64,000 nt of DNA from NCBI GenBank assembly GCA_020746835.1, contig JAGPNK010000017.1, positions 62,001 through 126,000 on the forward strand, written 5' to 3'. The position numbers and the translations under genes were made by a program. This document shows, in pieces, positions 9,901-19,583 of this stretch. This DNA comes from Stachybotrys elegans (Eukaryota > Ascomycota > Sordariomycetes > Hypocreales > Stachybotryaceae). The number at the start of each line of letters is the position of its first letter. Within the stretch, counting starts at the first letter, position 1. The notes beneath the pieces were generated by a model. It did not search any database and had not been told where the DNA came from. It saw only the letters and a list, made by a program, of their open reading frames with translations.

Positions 9901-10271
9901 CCAAGCTCGCCGCCGAAGAGGCCGAGGAGTCAGCCCGCAAGACGGCGGAAGCGGCCAAGCTGTTTTTGGGAGGACAAGACAACGTGAATCTCGCTGGGGA
10001 AGAACAAGACGCTGCTGAAATAGCAGAACGGGAAACTCGGAGAGCTGCCCGGAGGGCTGCCCGGAGAGCCGAGCGTGAAGCTGCTGAAGCGGACCAGGAT
10101 GACGACGAAGCTCGGCGCGCTCGGCGCGCTTGGAGGGCTGCCTGGAGAGCCGAGCGTGAAGCTGCTGAAGCGGACCAGGATGACAACGAAGCTCAGCGCG
10201 CTCGGGGCGCTCGGAGAGCTGCCCGGAGAGCCGAGCGTGAAGCAGCTGGTGCGAGTCAAGATGCGCCATAG
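6977..10271 (+). CDS. C2H2 zinc-finger protein with repeat-rich C-terminus
   Basis: Two exons, 6977-9473 and 9526-10271, join across a 52-nt intron (GTATGA, CTAAT branch, GATAG) to give 1080 residues. The first 120 residues match the helical N-terminus common in fungal 'acuF-like' C2H2 proteins. Residues about 294-475 hold Cys/His clusters: KCPCCCQSI, CVIEECPAQ...HVEAEH, WRCPLCEEND...HHLEAEH and ASCPLCSSFG...HHVLRHV. From about 620 the protein is repetitive: a 74-residue unit occurs twice (GTWSGMS..., RRRRRIERR), a 111-residue unit twice (GQDNVNLAGEEQ), and a 27-residue Arg/Ala/Glu unit at the end. The tail is probably a long charged helix or coiled coil. Such proteins often lie in HET/NLR gene islands. 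A role with the neighbouring protease is possible but unproven. Confidence 0.8.
8847..9275 (+). repeat. 222-bp tandem duplication inside the zinc-finger gene
   Basis: Two in-frame copies, offset by 222 bp (74 codons), each carry the segments NxIHSP, GTWSGMS, NTHPPENAA and RRRRRIERR. The copies have diverged by several percent, so the duplication is not brand new. The arginine clusters could be nuclear-localisation-like. Confidence 0.75.
9565..10035 (+). repeat. 333-bp spaced in-frame duplication
   Basis: The block encoding LAKLA(T/A)EEA followed by GQDNVNLAGEEQ occurs at about 9565-9700 and again 333 bp later at about 9898-10035. Over 40 nearly identical bases surround the GTGAATCTCGCTGGGGAAGAACA core (9651 and 9984). 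The offset is 111 codons, so the reading frame is kept. Confidence 0.75.
10063..10271 (+). repeat. 81-bp tandem minisatellite, 27-residue unit
   Basis: The start GGAGAGCCGAGCGTGAAG recurs at 10063, 10144 and 10225, an exact 81-bp period. The unit encodes an Arg/Ala/Glu-rich helix of the type RAEREAAEADQDD. A degenerate ancestral copy is visible near 9715. The last copy is cut short by the stop codon. Confidence 0.85.
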
Positions 10272-10449
10272 GGAAAGTAGGAAGGCGGGAGAGCCGATGG
10301 CGAATCTCAAGATGCCAGACCAACAACCTCGTGGTGGAAAAGGCTTTCGGGTGCTTGATAAGCCGGAAGATGGGTTCGGAGCCATGCAAGGGGCAGAACG
10401 GCGATTCCCTCGTGCATAGCCGCTTTCCAACCCAGCCAAGAGACAGACA

Positions 10450-10764
10450 CTACTCAGCCAGGTGCTGGGTAGATAGTCCGGCGCGCTGCCTAACAAGCAA
10501 TGCATTTAACTCCAACCGCTTGTCTTTGCTGTCGGCATCCTTAGCAGTTATATAGCGGTGGCCCTTCTTCCATTCGATGGACGAATCCAGTCCCATTGCC
10601 TCGTCACTTATGGTAGCATATGCAACAAGAGCCTGCGCAAGCTTTTCCAGTTCGCGATGAACATCGAACCACTGAAAATAGCTAGAATACGAATGAAAGA
10701 GGCCTAGATTGGATTTAGCATACTGATACGCACACAAAGCCGCGTCTTCATGGCACTTATTGTC
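10450..10764 (-). pseudogene. orphan coding-like fragment, family not recognised
   Basis: On the minus strand an open frame reads ...CHEDAALCAYQYAKSN, LGLFHSYSSYFQWFDVH, RELEKLAQALVAYATISDEA and WKKGHRYITAKDADSKDKRL. It has helical, gene-like composition but no start ATG; it opens after a TAA at about 10762. A splice acceptor or lost 5' part is possible. I do not recognise the family. It may be the 3' end of a decayed gene. Confidence 0.25.
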
Positions 10765-10848
10765 TTCTTATCCTTGATAGCCATGAAAGTCACTACTTGG
10801 TTGAGTTTGAGAATGACTACAAGGAAAACAAGATCATCACTCTCTATA

Positions 10849-10926
10849 TGCACGCAGGCGAATAGCCCTCACATGGGGAGAATATTTTTTTGACATAAGA
10901 AATCTATGACATGACATAGGAGCAGA
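10849..10926 (+). repeat. 78-bp direct repeat, copy A
   Basis: It begins TGCACGCAGGCGAATAGCCC and ends ATGACATAGGAGCAGA. A second copy with about 90% identity lies at 13826-13904, in the same orientation and 2.98 kb away. I see no terminal inverted repeat or clear target-site duplication. Confidence 0.85.
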
Positions 10927-11542
10927 TGGCGGCCTTGTTGTTCTTGGTGGAGGATTCTTGACTATCCTTGCGAGTGCAATCACGGTGTGTTGGCCAAGAA
11001 TGCAATCCGTTGATCCCCGCTATCCGTGCCACTCGCATAGGACGAACCTTGTGTCCAAGGAGCCTATGAGAGACGAAGAACCGGGAGGGGCTAGCCAATT
11101 TGGCGCTGAGGCTCTAGTCAGCCTATCACAAGTGTATGACCGGCTGGATAGCAGAAAGAGGAAAGGGAAGGGGATAGTAAGACGTAGAGAACGAAAAATA
11201 GATGGAAACAAAAACATAAAAATAAATAAAAATAGAGCAAAACAGAACAAGTAAATAGGAAGAAAACAGACCAAGAATGCAGAGTGACGCGGAGGAGGAG
11301 CAACAAGAAATGCAAATAAACAAGGTGAGAAGGCTAGCAACCAAAACAGTCCTATTAGTGTAGGGTAGAGATTTATGCTTCAACCATGGGTTCGAGAAAA
11401 GAGGGACCAAAAACAATCACCTTACTCGTGAGTCACCACACCAATCCTGTTCGGGATTGTCATGCAATATCCCTCACAACGCACGCCATAGAGTAGTCTT
11501 ATCTTTTTCCACTCTTTTGTCTCGCTGCTTCTTGAGATCAAA

Positions 11543-12550
11543 ATGGAGTCAGCTTACGATCGACAGCAGGTTCAACAATACTTTGAGTATGTCGGATTAC
11601 CGCAGCATCTTCGCGGGGAACCGCCTTCCTTGGTCCTCTTGAAAGCGCTCCACATCCATACATTATCCACCCTCCCATATGAGAACCTCTCTATTCACTA
11701 CAATCCTGCCCACCAAATTGAACTCGACCCTCAACGCCTATTCCAAAAGATGGTTGTTGAGGCCCGAGGAACGGGTGGTTTCTGTATGGAGATTGCCATC
11801 TTGTATAATCACGTCCTGCGCGCAGTAGGCTTTGACGCCTACACTGCAGGAGTTCGAACTCGGGGTAGGCTCGATGGAGTTCCGCATGGAGAGTACCCTG
11901 GTTGGTAAGACAAGTGCTCCCAGACACAGTACCGCAAATCCGAGCTTACGGATCCCAGGAACCATATTATTAATATCGTCACATTTCCCGACGGAAGCAA
12001 GTATCATGTGGATGTTGCCTTCGGCGGCGATGGTGCCACAATGCCAATGCCACTCATTGATGGGCTTATACATCCAAACTTAGGAACTCAACATATCCGG
12101 CTCGTGCGAGATTGGGTACCTCGTCAAGTGCATCGAAGCGAAGAGACGAAGCTATGGATCTATCAGTACCGTAATCGGGAAGATGCAGAATGGAACTCCT
12201 ACTACTCCTTTCCAGGGATCGAGTTCATGGATCATGACTGGGGTGTCGTTAATTGGTGGATCAACACGAACCCTGATAGCCACCAGAGAAAGAACGCCTT
12301 GGTGATCAAGTTCCTGAGGAGACGTAAGGAAATAGAGCATGGGGCGCAAGCCAGTGAAGACTACGAGATCTACGGCAAGCGCATGCTGGTCAATGAGGTT
12401 TTTAAGGAGAATCTAGGAGGAAAGACACAGGTGATTGCTATATGCAAGAGCGAGAATGAACGGTGTAGCGCACTGGAACAGTACTTTGGGATTCGTCTCT
12501 CTGAAGATGAGAAGGAAGGCATCCGGGGTTACATAACAGAATTAGTTTAG
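11543..12550 (+). CDS. arylamine N-acetyltransferase
   Basis: Two exons, 11543-11904 and 11959-12550, are joined across a 54-nt intron (GTAAGA, CTTAC branch, CCCAG); the product has 317 residues. It is an acetyl-CoA-dependent arylamine N-acetyltransferase. The catalytic triad is visible as Cys81 in ARGTGGFCME, His123 in GWNHIINIV (restored by splicing) and Asp139 in YHVDVAFG. Fungal relatives acetylate aromatic amines, and in Fusarium one (FDB2/NAT1) detoxifies plant benzoxazolinone products; that substrate here is only a possibility. The protein is cytosolic, with no signal peptide. The gene stands alone between two copies of a 78-bp repeat, so it could have arrived or moved as a unit. Confidence 0.92.
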
Positions 12551-13939
12551 TCGCATTACTCTCAGAGAGCTTTTCCTTGGAAATAGAGCATGTTCTTAGT
12601 TAGACCGGGCGGTAAAGAATGGGAAGGTTCGTTATGTAACAGCTAACGCGATTTCTTGTTACTGCTAGCATCCTTGTAGTAGCCATCTCATCTATGGGCA
12701 AGTTTAGCTAGTTTGAAGAGAGGTATATTATCATAAAGTCAAGCTGACTACCGATTTCTTCTCTAAATGGAATGAGACAATAGTCCACCTGAGCTGGACC
12801 GTGACGAGAAAAGCACATTCCGTGCCGTGGCGTTTGCATGGCATATAGGACAAGTCATTCAAGATCATAGTAGGATGATGGGAAGAAGAAAAAAAAGAAA
12901 CAGGATTGGTGAATAATTTAGTTGATGACACATTCCCTCGCTACACTTGCGTGATGCATAACGATTCAAGCATGTGGCATGTTATTAAAGAGATGACCTC
13001 CACGGACTGCACAGTTCCCACAGCTGAACCACCTCCTGGGAGGCAGAACCTTGATGGTTGCAATGGCGATGGTTATGCAAGCGCCTACTTTGCATCGCCT
13101 GAAAAGAACTAAACAAAGGAGCCGCACAATCTCGAGACGCCTCCAAACTCAACTGTAGGAGTTATCCACGCTGGATGACGATAAAAGCATGCCCACGGTT
13201 GCCTTTCAAGCTAACGACGAAACAAAATGGAAAAACGCTCGGAGTTGGGATATGTAAATTTCGACCAATGAAACATTCTAGAAACAACTACTCGAGTCTT
13301 CGAAGACATCAAAGAGCTCAGCATCCCTTCCCCCGAGTTGCTTTAGTTGTGAAGAGAGACCGGATACACCGACACCACTGACTTGAGCTCAATAGCTTCG
13401 CTGAGTAGCACCAGTACACTCATAATGACTTTGGTGGGATTGAAAGGCATCAAAGCGTCATGTATTTGGTCGAGCAGTGGCAGTAGAATAGACAAGACTG
13501 TGATTACTGGCTTCCATTTTATTCTTCCCGGCCTCGCACGATTTTCCAATCTCACAACAGCCATCCTCAGTTGAGCATGTCCTATGGAAGGTTATATATG
13601 CCAGCCACGTATCCACAAAGAGCTTTGCGATGGGTACAGTGAAGACAGCAATTGTAGTTGGAGACTTGCATAGAATGAAGACCAAACTAAACCTAAGTAT
13701 TCCTAAATGTACCCTAAGTAAAAGCAGTAATACCTTATATAAGCAGATAGTTATAAGAGAGTCTGGTTAGGGTGTTATTACAGTCTATACAATGCAAAAC
13801 AGACAAGTCTTATGTTACTGTTCATTGCACGCAGGCGAATAGCCCTCACATAAGGAGAGTATTTTTATTGACATAAGAAATCTATAACATGACATAGGAG
13901 CAGAGACATTAATGACATACAGGGCCCATGGTCAAATCG
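12551..13939. other. gene-less interval carrying repeat copy B
   Basis: Short open frames here have no recognisable domain or splice partner. Moderately AT-rich stretches occur near 13680-13800. The only clear structure is the second copy of the 78-bp repeat at its right end, 35 bases beyond the stop codon of the SDR gene. Confidence 0.5.
13826..13904 (+). repeat. 78-bp direct repeat, copy B
   Basis: This copy is almost the same as 10849-10926; differences cluster in CACATAAGGAGAGTATTTTTATTG and at ATAAC versus ATGAC. It lies in the probable 3'UTR of the minus-strand SDR gene, so copy A could be the 3' end of a lost paralogue. Confidence 0.85.
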
Positions 13940-14830
13940 TTACTGTTCCGTCGTGTGGTCGGTGCTGTTGATGAGATCCTTCCACTCGTCGAGAATCGCC
14001 AGCGTCGACTTGAACTTCCCCCGGATGGTCTGGTCGCAGTCTGTACCCAGCACGATTCTCACCGGCACTTGTCGACCCTCGGCAGGACCTTGCTTGGTCA
14101 GAATGTCCACTATAACGGCACATCCTTTCTTGACATCACCAGGCTGGTTTTGATGAATTTTCTTGAGCGCTGTTCGAACTTGGCCAGTTGGCGTGTTCTC
14201 GTCGTTGTACGCAGCGAGGGCGTGCTTCGTATGGACCATGGCATCTCCGCCAAGAAAGTTGGTCCGGAAATAGCCAGGCTCAACAACCGTCGCCACAATA
14301 TTAAAGGGCTTCAACTCAATCGCAAGCGACTCTGCCAACGATGACATGGAGGCTTTGGCCATCCCGTACAGGGCGTAGGAAGCACCGCCTTCCCAGCTTC
14401 CCAGGCTTCCGAACGTCACAACGGTACCTCGGGTCCCGTCAGGCCCTACAGGCTGTGATCGCATTCCTGGTAGAAACGACTTGATGGTATTGACGATGCC
14501 GAAGACGTTTGTGTTGAAGGATTGATACATCTCCTCTGGGGACACCTCTTCGACAGCAGCATCGAGGATAAAGCCAGCGGCGTTGATGAGATAGTCGACA
14601 CGACCATATTTGGAGTAGACATCGTTGGCGACATCTGCAATCTTGGCAACAGGCCAGGTGACGTCGAAGGCCAGAGTGTGTGCGCCGAGCTGAGCAAGGT
14701 CGTCGATCTTGGAAGGGTTGCGGGCGGTCGCGATGACAGTGTGACCTCTTTCAAGAGCGATTCGGGCAATCTCGTGGCCAAAGCTAGAGGAGGATGCGGT
14801 GATGAACCAAACGGGCGTGGGGGTGGTCAT
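13940..14830 (-). CDS. short-chain dehydrogenase/reductase
   Basis: An intronless classical SDR of 296 residues. It shows the Rossmann start VWFITASSSSFGHEIA, a GHTVIATAR strand, NAAGFIL (the NAG motif), a serine strand around TFGSLGSWEGG and the catalytic YGMAK (YxxxK), then VEPGYFRTNF. It probably reduces or oxidises a small carbonyl or alcohol using NADP(H), in the cytosol. The start MTTPTP is preferred over an ATG 29 codons upstream because the fold begins right after it. The gene is divergent from the DsbA-like gene across 0.89 kb. The substrate cannot be told from sequence. Confidence 0.9.
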   Translation of the reverse strand: MTTPTPVWFITASSSSFGHEIARIALERGHTVIATARNPSKIDDLAQLGAHTLAFDVTWPVAKIADVANDVYSKYGRVDYLINAAGFILDAAVEEVSPEEMYQSFNTNVFGIVNTIKSFLPGMRSQPVGPDGTRGTVVTFGSLGSWEGGASYALYGMAKASMSSLAESLAIELKPFNIVATVVEPGYFRTNFLGGDAMVHTKHALAAYNDENTPTGQVRTALKKIHQNQPGDVKKGCAVIVDILTKQGPAEGRQVPVRIVLGTDCDQTIRGKFKSTLAILDEWKDLINSTDHTTEQ

Positions 14831-15719
14831 ATTGGTAGTTATTGATGATGAACTTGTAAGATCGTTTAGGTATCCGGAATTGGACACTGAATGGGTTCTA
14901 TAACAACTAAGGTTCAATTGGAGGTGAGAGGCAAGAGGAGAGTATTGGATTCAACCTGTGGATGAACTTGTTGGTGATGGGAAAACATGCTTGATGTTGG
15001 CCAACCTTTTGCTTTAAATAATAAAATCCAGTCCCACAGAACAGTTCCGCTAGATTGCATCACAAATCCGTTGGTGAAGACCTATGGCCGATGGCCTAAC
15101 GCCGTGATTTTGGCTTTGCATACTCTTGTCTAATGACGTATCCAATGCAGATCTTAAGTCCGACGGGATGCCTGGTGGAAGGTTCCTTGGCAATTCGTCC
15201 ACTAATATTGGCACCCCAATCGCCGAAGGGGGGCCGTAAACGCCTAACTCATCGGTCTAGTGCTGGAGCTTTCGGCGATAACTGATAGATATTCATATGA
15301 TGACCCCGCCGCCACCTAAACGCCGAGAGACTGGCAAAATCAAGTATGCCGTTGCTCGCTGGTATTCTATCTCTTCTCCAGTTGAGGTGCCGGGGGAGGA
15401 ATTCCTATATTACAGCTCTTCTATTCTCGACGTCCCGTCTCATTAGCGAGACAGTACCTGGCTTGGCTTTGTGTATTGCGTATTACGTATTACGTTTCAT
15501 CGAGGCGGAATTCCGCCCATCTATTCGACCTCTTCCCCACTTGGCCTTGCCTCTTATTCGTGGTTTGGCGTTCGCCTACGCAAGCCGGTTTGGCTGTTGC
15601 CTGATTAATTTCCGCAGACAACATGCATTTAAGACGATTTGTCCGCCGTCCTACTTTGTAGAGGAATCCATCAGACATTTTCCAGTAATAAGAAGAGATC
15701 GTACATCCCCTTTGTCAAA
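14831..15719. promoter_or_regulatory. divergent intergenic region, SDR and DsbA-like genes
   Basis: Both genes point away from this 0.89-kb region. On the minus strand a TATTTAAA-like element is near 15013-15020, about 185 bp from the SDR start. A plus-strand open frame at 15346-15723 has no recognisable features and overlaps the next gene start, so it is not called. Confidence 0.35.
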
Positions 15720-16435
15720 ATGACCGTGATTGAGATCGACGTCATTTCGGACTTCGTTTGCGCGGTAAGAAGCTGACATGGTTGGATGGGCTGATCAATC
15801 ACTAAACTTCCTAGTGGTGTTATGTCGGGAAGCGACAACTAGAAAAGGCCATCGGGCTCTATCAGCGGGTGTACCCGGGCGGCAAGGACGATGTATTCGA
15901 GATTCGTTACAGGCCCTACTTTCTGAATCCAGACCTATACGCCGAGAGCATCGACAGGAGCATATTGGTAAAAAAGAAGTTCGCCGGTGTCAGTCATGAA
16001 CGGAAAGCCGCCATCACTCAACGTATGAACCAAGTTGGCCAATCCGTCGGCATCAATTTCAAATGGGGCGGAAAGATGGGCTCGACTCTGAATGCCCATC
16101 GTCTGATGCATCTTGCGAGAAGCAAGCCCAAGGACATACAAAGCGCACTACTTGAGAGGATCTTCAGAGCGTTTCATGAGCAAGAGGAGGATATCGCGTC
16201 TCCCGCACTGCTCATCCAGCTTGCAGTGGAGTCTGGAATTGATGAAGCAGAGGCAACCACCTGGATGAACTCTGACATGGGCAGCGACGCTGTCATTGAG
16301 GAGGCGCAGAAATATCGGGACATTCGGGCACAGACAGGTGTTCCGGCGTATATTGTACAGGGGGAACACCGCTTGGAAGGATCACAAGATGCTCAGGACC
16401 TTTTGGAGCTTTTTATCAAGATCAAAGAGGCTTAG
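15720..16435 (+). CDS. DsbA/FrnE-like thioredoxin-fold oxidoreductase
   Basis: Two exons, 15720-15764 and 15815-16435, are joined across a 50-nt intron (GTAAGA, CACTAAAC branch, CTAG) to give 221 residues. The start MTVIEIDVISDFVCA joins to WCYVGKRQLEKAI, rebuilding the active-site start of the FrnE/2-hydroxychromene-2-carboxylate isomerase-like family. The C-terminal TGVPAYIVQG holds the cis-proline loop. The usual CPWC motif reads CAWC here. Relatives are cytosolic thiol oxidoreductases of poorly known role. The very short first exon depends on the splice, but the fit to the family is exact. Confidence 0.88.
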
Positions 16436-16545
16436 TGGGCGGCAAGGACAGAGCTATCTGAAGAAGATGGTGAGGTCTTTACGAGAGCTCGGTAACGCAA
16501 TTCTGCATTGTTCAATCGTTAATTCATTATTCGTCTCTGGTGTTA

Positions 16546-18058
16546 CTACCAGGTATCTGGAAACCCATGATTCAACCGGTGCTCCATCATACTACTTCTG
16601 TTCTCTGTCGTGATGTGGAACTCGTTCGAAACAATTATGCCTCCTGAATGCTCCATATTAGGCGTTCCAAGATACACCTTTATAGCCTGAGGATATGTGA
16701 TATCCTCCTCGCTATTCATGAGCGTCGTCTCCGAGAATGGATATGAACCGTGAGTCTTGCGGCAGCTCCGTGAGTATGAAGCTCCACCGCTACCACCAAT
16801 TGTTCTGACACTTCCGCTTCTGGGCTTGAGCTTGGCCTCCGCAGAAGTCCGTCTCTTGGATTGCTTCCAGGGCTTCAACATTGTCTTAAAGAGAGGGAAG
16901 ATGACTGGGAGGTTTGTCGTTACCAATGCTACAAAGCTCTCCCGGGCACCCCATCGACCGGCGGATTCGGGCCCGTTGTCCGGCTCCTGCATACTAGGTC
17001 AGACAAAGACTGAAGTATTATGTCATTTAGCTTACCAAGAGGAGGATGATGCTTTTAATGGTTGAGCAGACCAGGACGAATAAGCCTGCTCCCAAGATGA
17101 AGGTTGCAGCGAGTTTCTTGGAGAGCTTCAAGGTTGACTCCCATAGCAAAGGCATTGGAATCAGAATAAGGTAGATATCGGTGACAATGTTACCCGCGTA
17201 GGATGTCCAAATAATCGGCTTCGAGATAGCAGGTTGGCAGTTGCCTGTAGGGCGGTTAGCTCAGGGCACCGGAAAGCTCCTCTGAGCAAGACTCACGACC
17301 GGGGTTTGGGTAAATCTGCCAGTATCTCTCAAATGGCCGGCACCCTATGAACAGGGCTCCAAGGAAGAAGAGAAATGTAGCAATAACAAGTGTGAATCCG
17401 ATCCATATCCCTCGGCGGTAACGCGATCCAAGGCCAGACTGTCTGCGGTTTAGTATGTGCGAGAGGTATGCCGACGTGAAAACCTTACCGTAAGCCTCAC
17501 GTAGAACACCAACATAGCCAGCTTGAGTAGGAGCAGCAGTGCCGTATATATGAAGATTCCAGCAACCTGAATCTTAGAACCAAACACCCTGTCACCATGA
17601 TCAGTCGTCATTGGCGCCATGTATCCACGCACTTCAGCGTACCTGGAGTCCCATTCCGCTGAGCCCTGTATAATAGCCATTCGTTGGCCATTGGAGATGC
17701 TGTTATTTGCCAGCCCGTGAGCACTGTTTCCAATTTCGTAGGCAAGGACAGACTGCGCCGTAAAGAATAGCTACTAATGATGAGCAAGGGTGATCACTGG
17801 CGAAGACGGCATTCAACGCACCACGGCAGCCCATACGAGGTACTCATCAGCCTGGAATCCTTGAAAGCCCACGGCTTTGTAGCGAGCAAATGTTCGTAGG
17901 GCTGATATCAAAACGCCGATCCCGTACATCGTCCATATTTCAACGTTCGTATCTTGGGAATGCGACTGTCCGGATGGAACGTCCGCCATCCTTCGTTGGT
18001 AGTGGCGGTTATCTTCACGAGGGATATTGGCTGAGATGTTTTGCAATGGCAGATGCAT
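16546..18058 (-). CDS. Pth11-like/SAT4-type integral membrane receptor (rhodopsin domain)
   Basis: Six exons (18058-17822, 17770-17643, 17588-17489, 17438-17297, 17244-17036, 16986-16546) give 418 residues. The order is typical of the fungal rhodopsin-fold family: a helix MYGIGVLISALRTFARY with ADEYLVW, later GRNCQPAISKPIIWTS (created by a splice), IVTDIYLILIPMPLLW, LGAGLFVLVCSTIKS, then ESFVALVTTNLPVIFPLFK before a long cytoplasmic tail. Seven hydrophobic helices can be drawn. Relatives are plasma-membrane receptors or sensors such as Magnaporthe Pth11, but most have no known ligand. There is no N-terminal CFEM domain. The 54-nt intron at 17642-17589 keeps the frame open if retained. The start could be at the ATG 23 codons further in. 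Confidence 0.87.
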
Positions 18059-19583
18059 TAGTCAAAAACATGGCTTCAACAGAGGGATATGGCGAGGTAA
18101 GTAAATCATGGGTAGACCAATCTTTTGGGTCGGCCGCCCAGCTATCAGGTTTGACTTTGCCGTCCATCCTAGTGATCATTGCCGGGTGGCGCTGTCGCTT
18201 AACTACGAGACAGCAGCACTTAGCTCGATACGCAGTCGATTTAGAAATAAGCTCGAGAAGTAGATGTGTTCATCTACATGAATGACAACTGTGTACATAT
18301 TGACTTTTCTTCTAGCAACGAATGGTCACTGGATGCGGCGTTCCCAGTCCGTGTGATACGTCAACAGCCGGCTTCGGCTGTCCTTGCCTAGCTCCTCGGC
18401 TTCCAGACTGTTCTGAAATATGGCCAAAGTTAAATGTTGGCTGGAATGTTGCCGAGAGCTACGCCTCTCATCCATGAGTTGTTTTTTCTGTCGTACGGGG
18501 GGCTGACATCCGTCGTCATGAGCTATCGGTATGTGCCTTGGAGACTAACATGAGTTAGCCCAGCCACACTCTGCGTCACCTGAGAAAACATCCGATGCGA
18601 GCAGCGCGAGCATGGCGGGATCTAGTTCCCTTCAGGATAGTACCTACTCCTAGCAGCGGCTGTTTCCATTTTTTACCATGGACGGCGAATTTCGGTTGCC
18701 TTTACCCCTTAGACAGGTAAGGGTTGAGGCTCTGCATTCCTCCGACTCCCAAGCCGAAGTTTCACTCTGAGCCTGGAATGTTATGTCAGTCGAGCCTTTG
18801 CAAAGCTTATGTGTCTCACTGTGTAGCAGGGAAATCGCAGCATTCCACTCGGCGGCGACGTGGTTTCGACCTTGAATTTGCTCCATTAACTGGAAAGATC
18901 AGATGATATGTCGTGGTCACATGGAAAGCTCATGCCGAGGAACAGGCTATGCTCCTCTAGTTCAGCCAAGGCTTCGGTTGAGATAAATCCCATACTTATG
19001 AATAGTCATTATGGGGATGTAAACAATTCGAGAAAGAAATGCGCTTTCTACGGGGTTGTCCCGTAGCAATGCCGATCAACTGGCCGGCGGTGGCGTATGG
19101 TCTCGGCGACTGTCATCTGGCACCGTTGCTGGATATGGGAAGCGCCCAGGCTAAGATTCCGAATCGAAGCGAGGCTGGACCTGCTTTTGGAAACATGTGG
19201 CGTTTTGGTTTGCCCTACATACAGTATTCTCGTCGGAACATGTCCATCAGGCTGTCCGATTAACAGTTGGCATCGTGCCATCCCTCTTCAGAAGCAAAAG
19301 TATATCATTAGTCGTGATGTCATGACTACCCAGCTCGTGCGGTCGCACACAGTTCAATTCACGCAAATTCTTTGCATCCTTTCCGAGCACACGACATACT
19401 AATATGTATAACCCGGTTTGGCAGATCCATTCCATGTGTCTTGTCTGGGTTTACTGTTCTGTGAATCTCAACCAAACATCTCTCCATCCCCCCGCACCAA
19501 CTGCGTACACATTACCAACATGGACCAGATCTTGATCTTGAAAGAGGCCTTCCTATACCCCTTTCATAAACGTCATTATGTGA
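18059..19583. other. gene-less interval
   Basis: About 1.5 kb upstream of the receptor gene and downstream of the next SDR. Several open frames of 60-100 codons overlap one another on both strands without domains or splice partners. I see no repeats. Confidence 0.5.

Larger units (their letters stand above)
10272..11542. other. gene-less interval with one orphan coding-like fragment and repeat copy A
   Basis: Besides the fragment at 10450-10764 and the 78-bp repeat at 10849-10926 (both listed separately), I see no gene. A run at about 11195-11275 is strongly A-rich (AAAATAAATAAAAATAG...). The last 100 bases before 11543 form the leader of the N-acetyltransferase gene. Confidence 0.5.

Noticed and set aside
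10063..10271. Regularly spaced 81-bp repeats as a CRISPR-like array
   Set aside because: The repeats are contiguous, in frame within a eukaryotic coding exon and without unique spacers.
15346..15723. Plus-strand frame of 125 codons upstream of the DsbA-like gene
   Set aside because: No homology recognised, and its end overlaps the well-supported start of the next gene in another frame.
11543..16435. N-acetyltransferase, SDR and DsbA-like genes as a secondary-metabolite or detoxification cluster
   Set aside because: No backbone enzyme, dedicated transcription factor or shared promoter motif was visible; adjacency alone is weak evidence.
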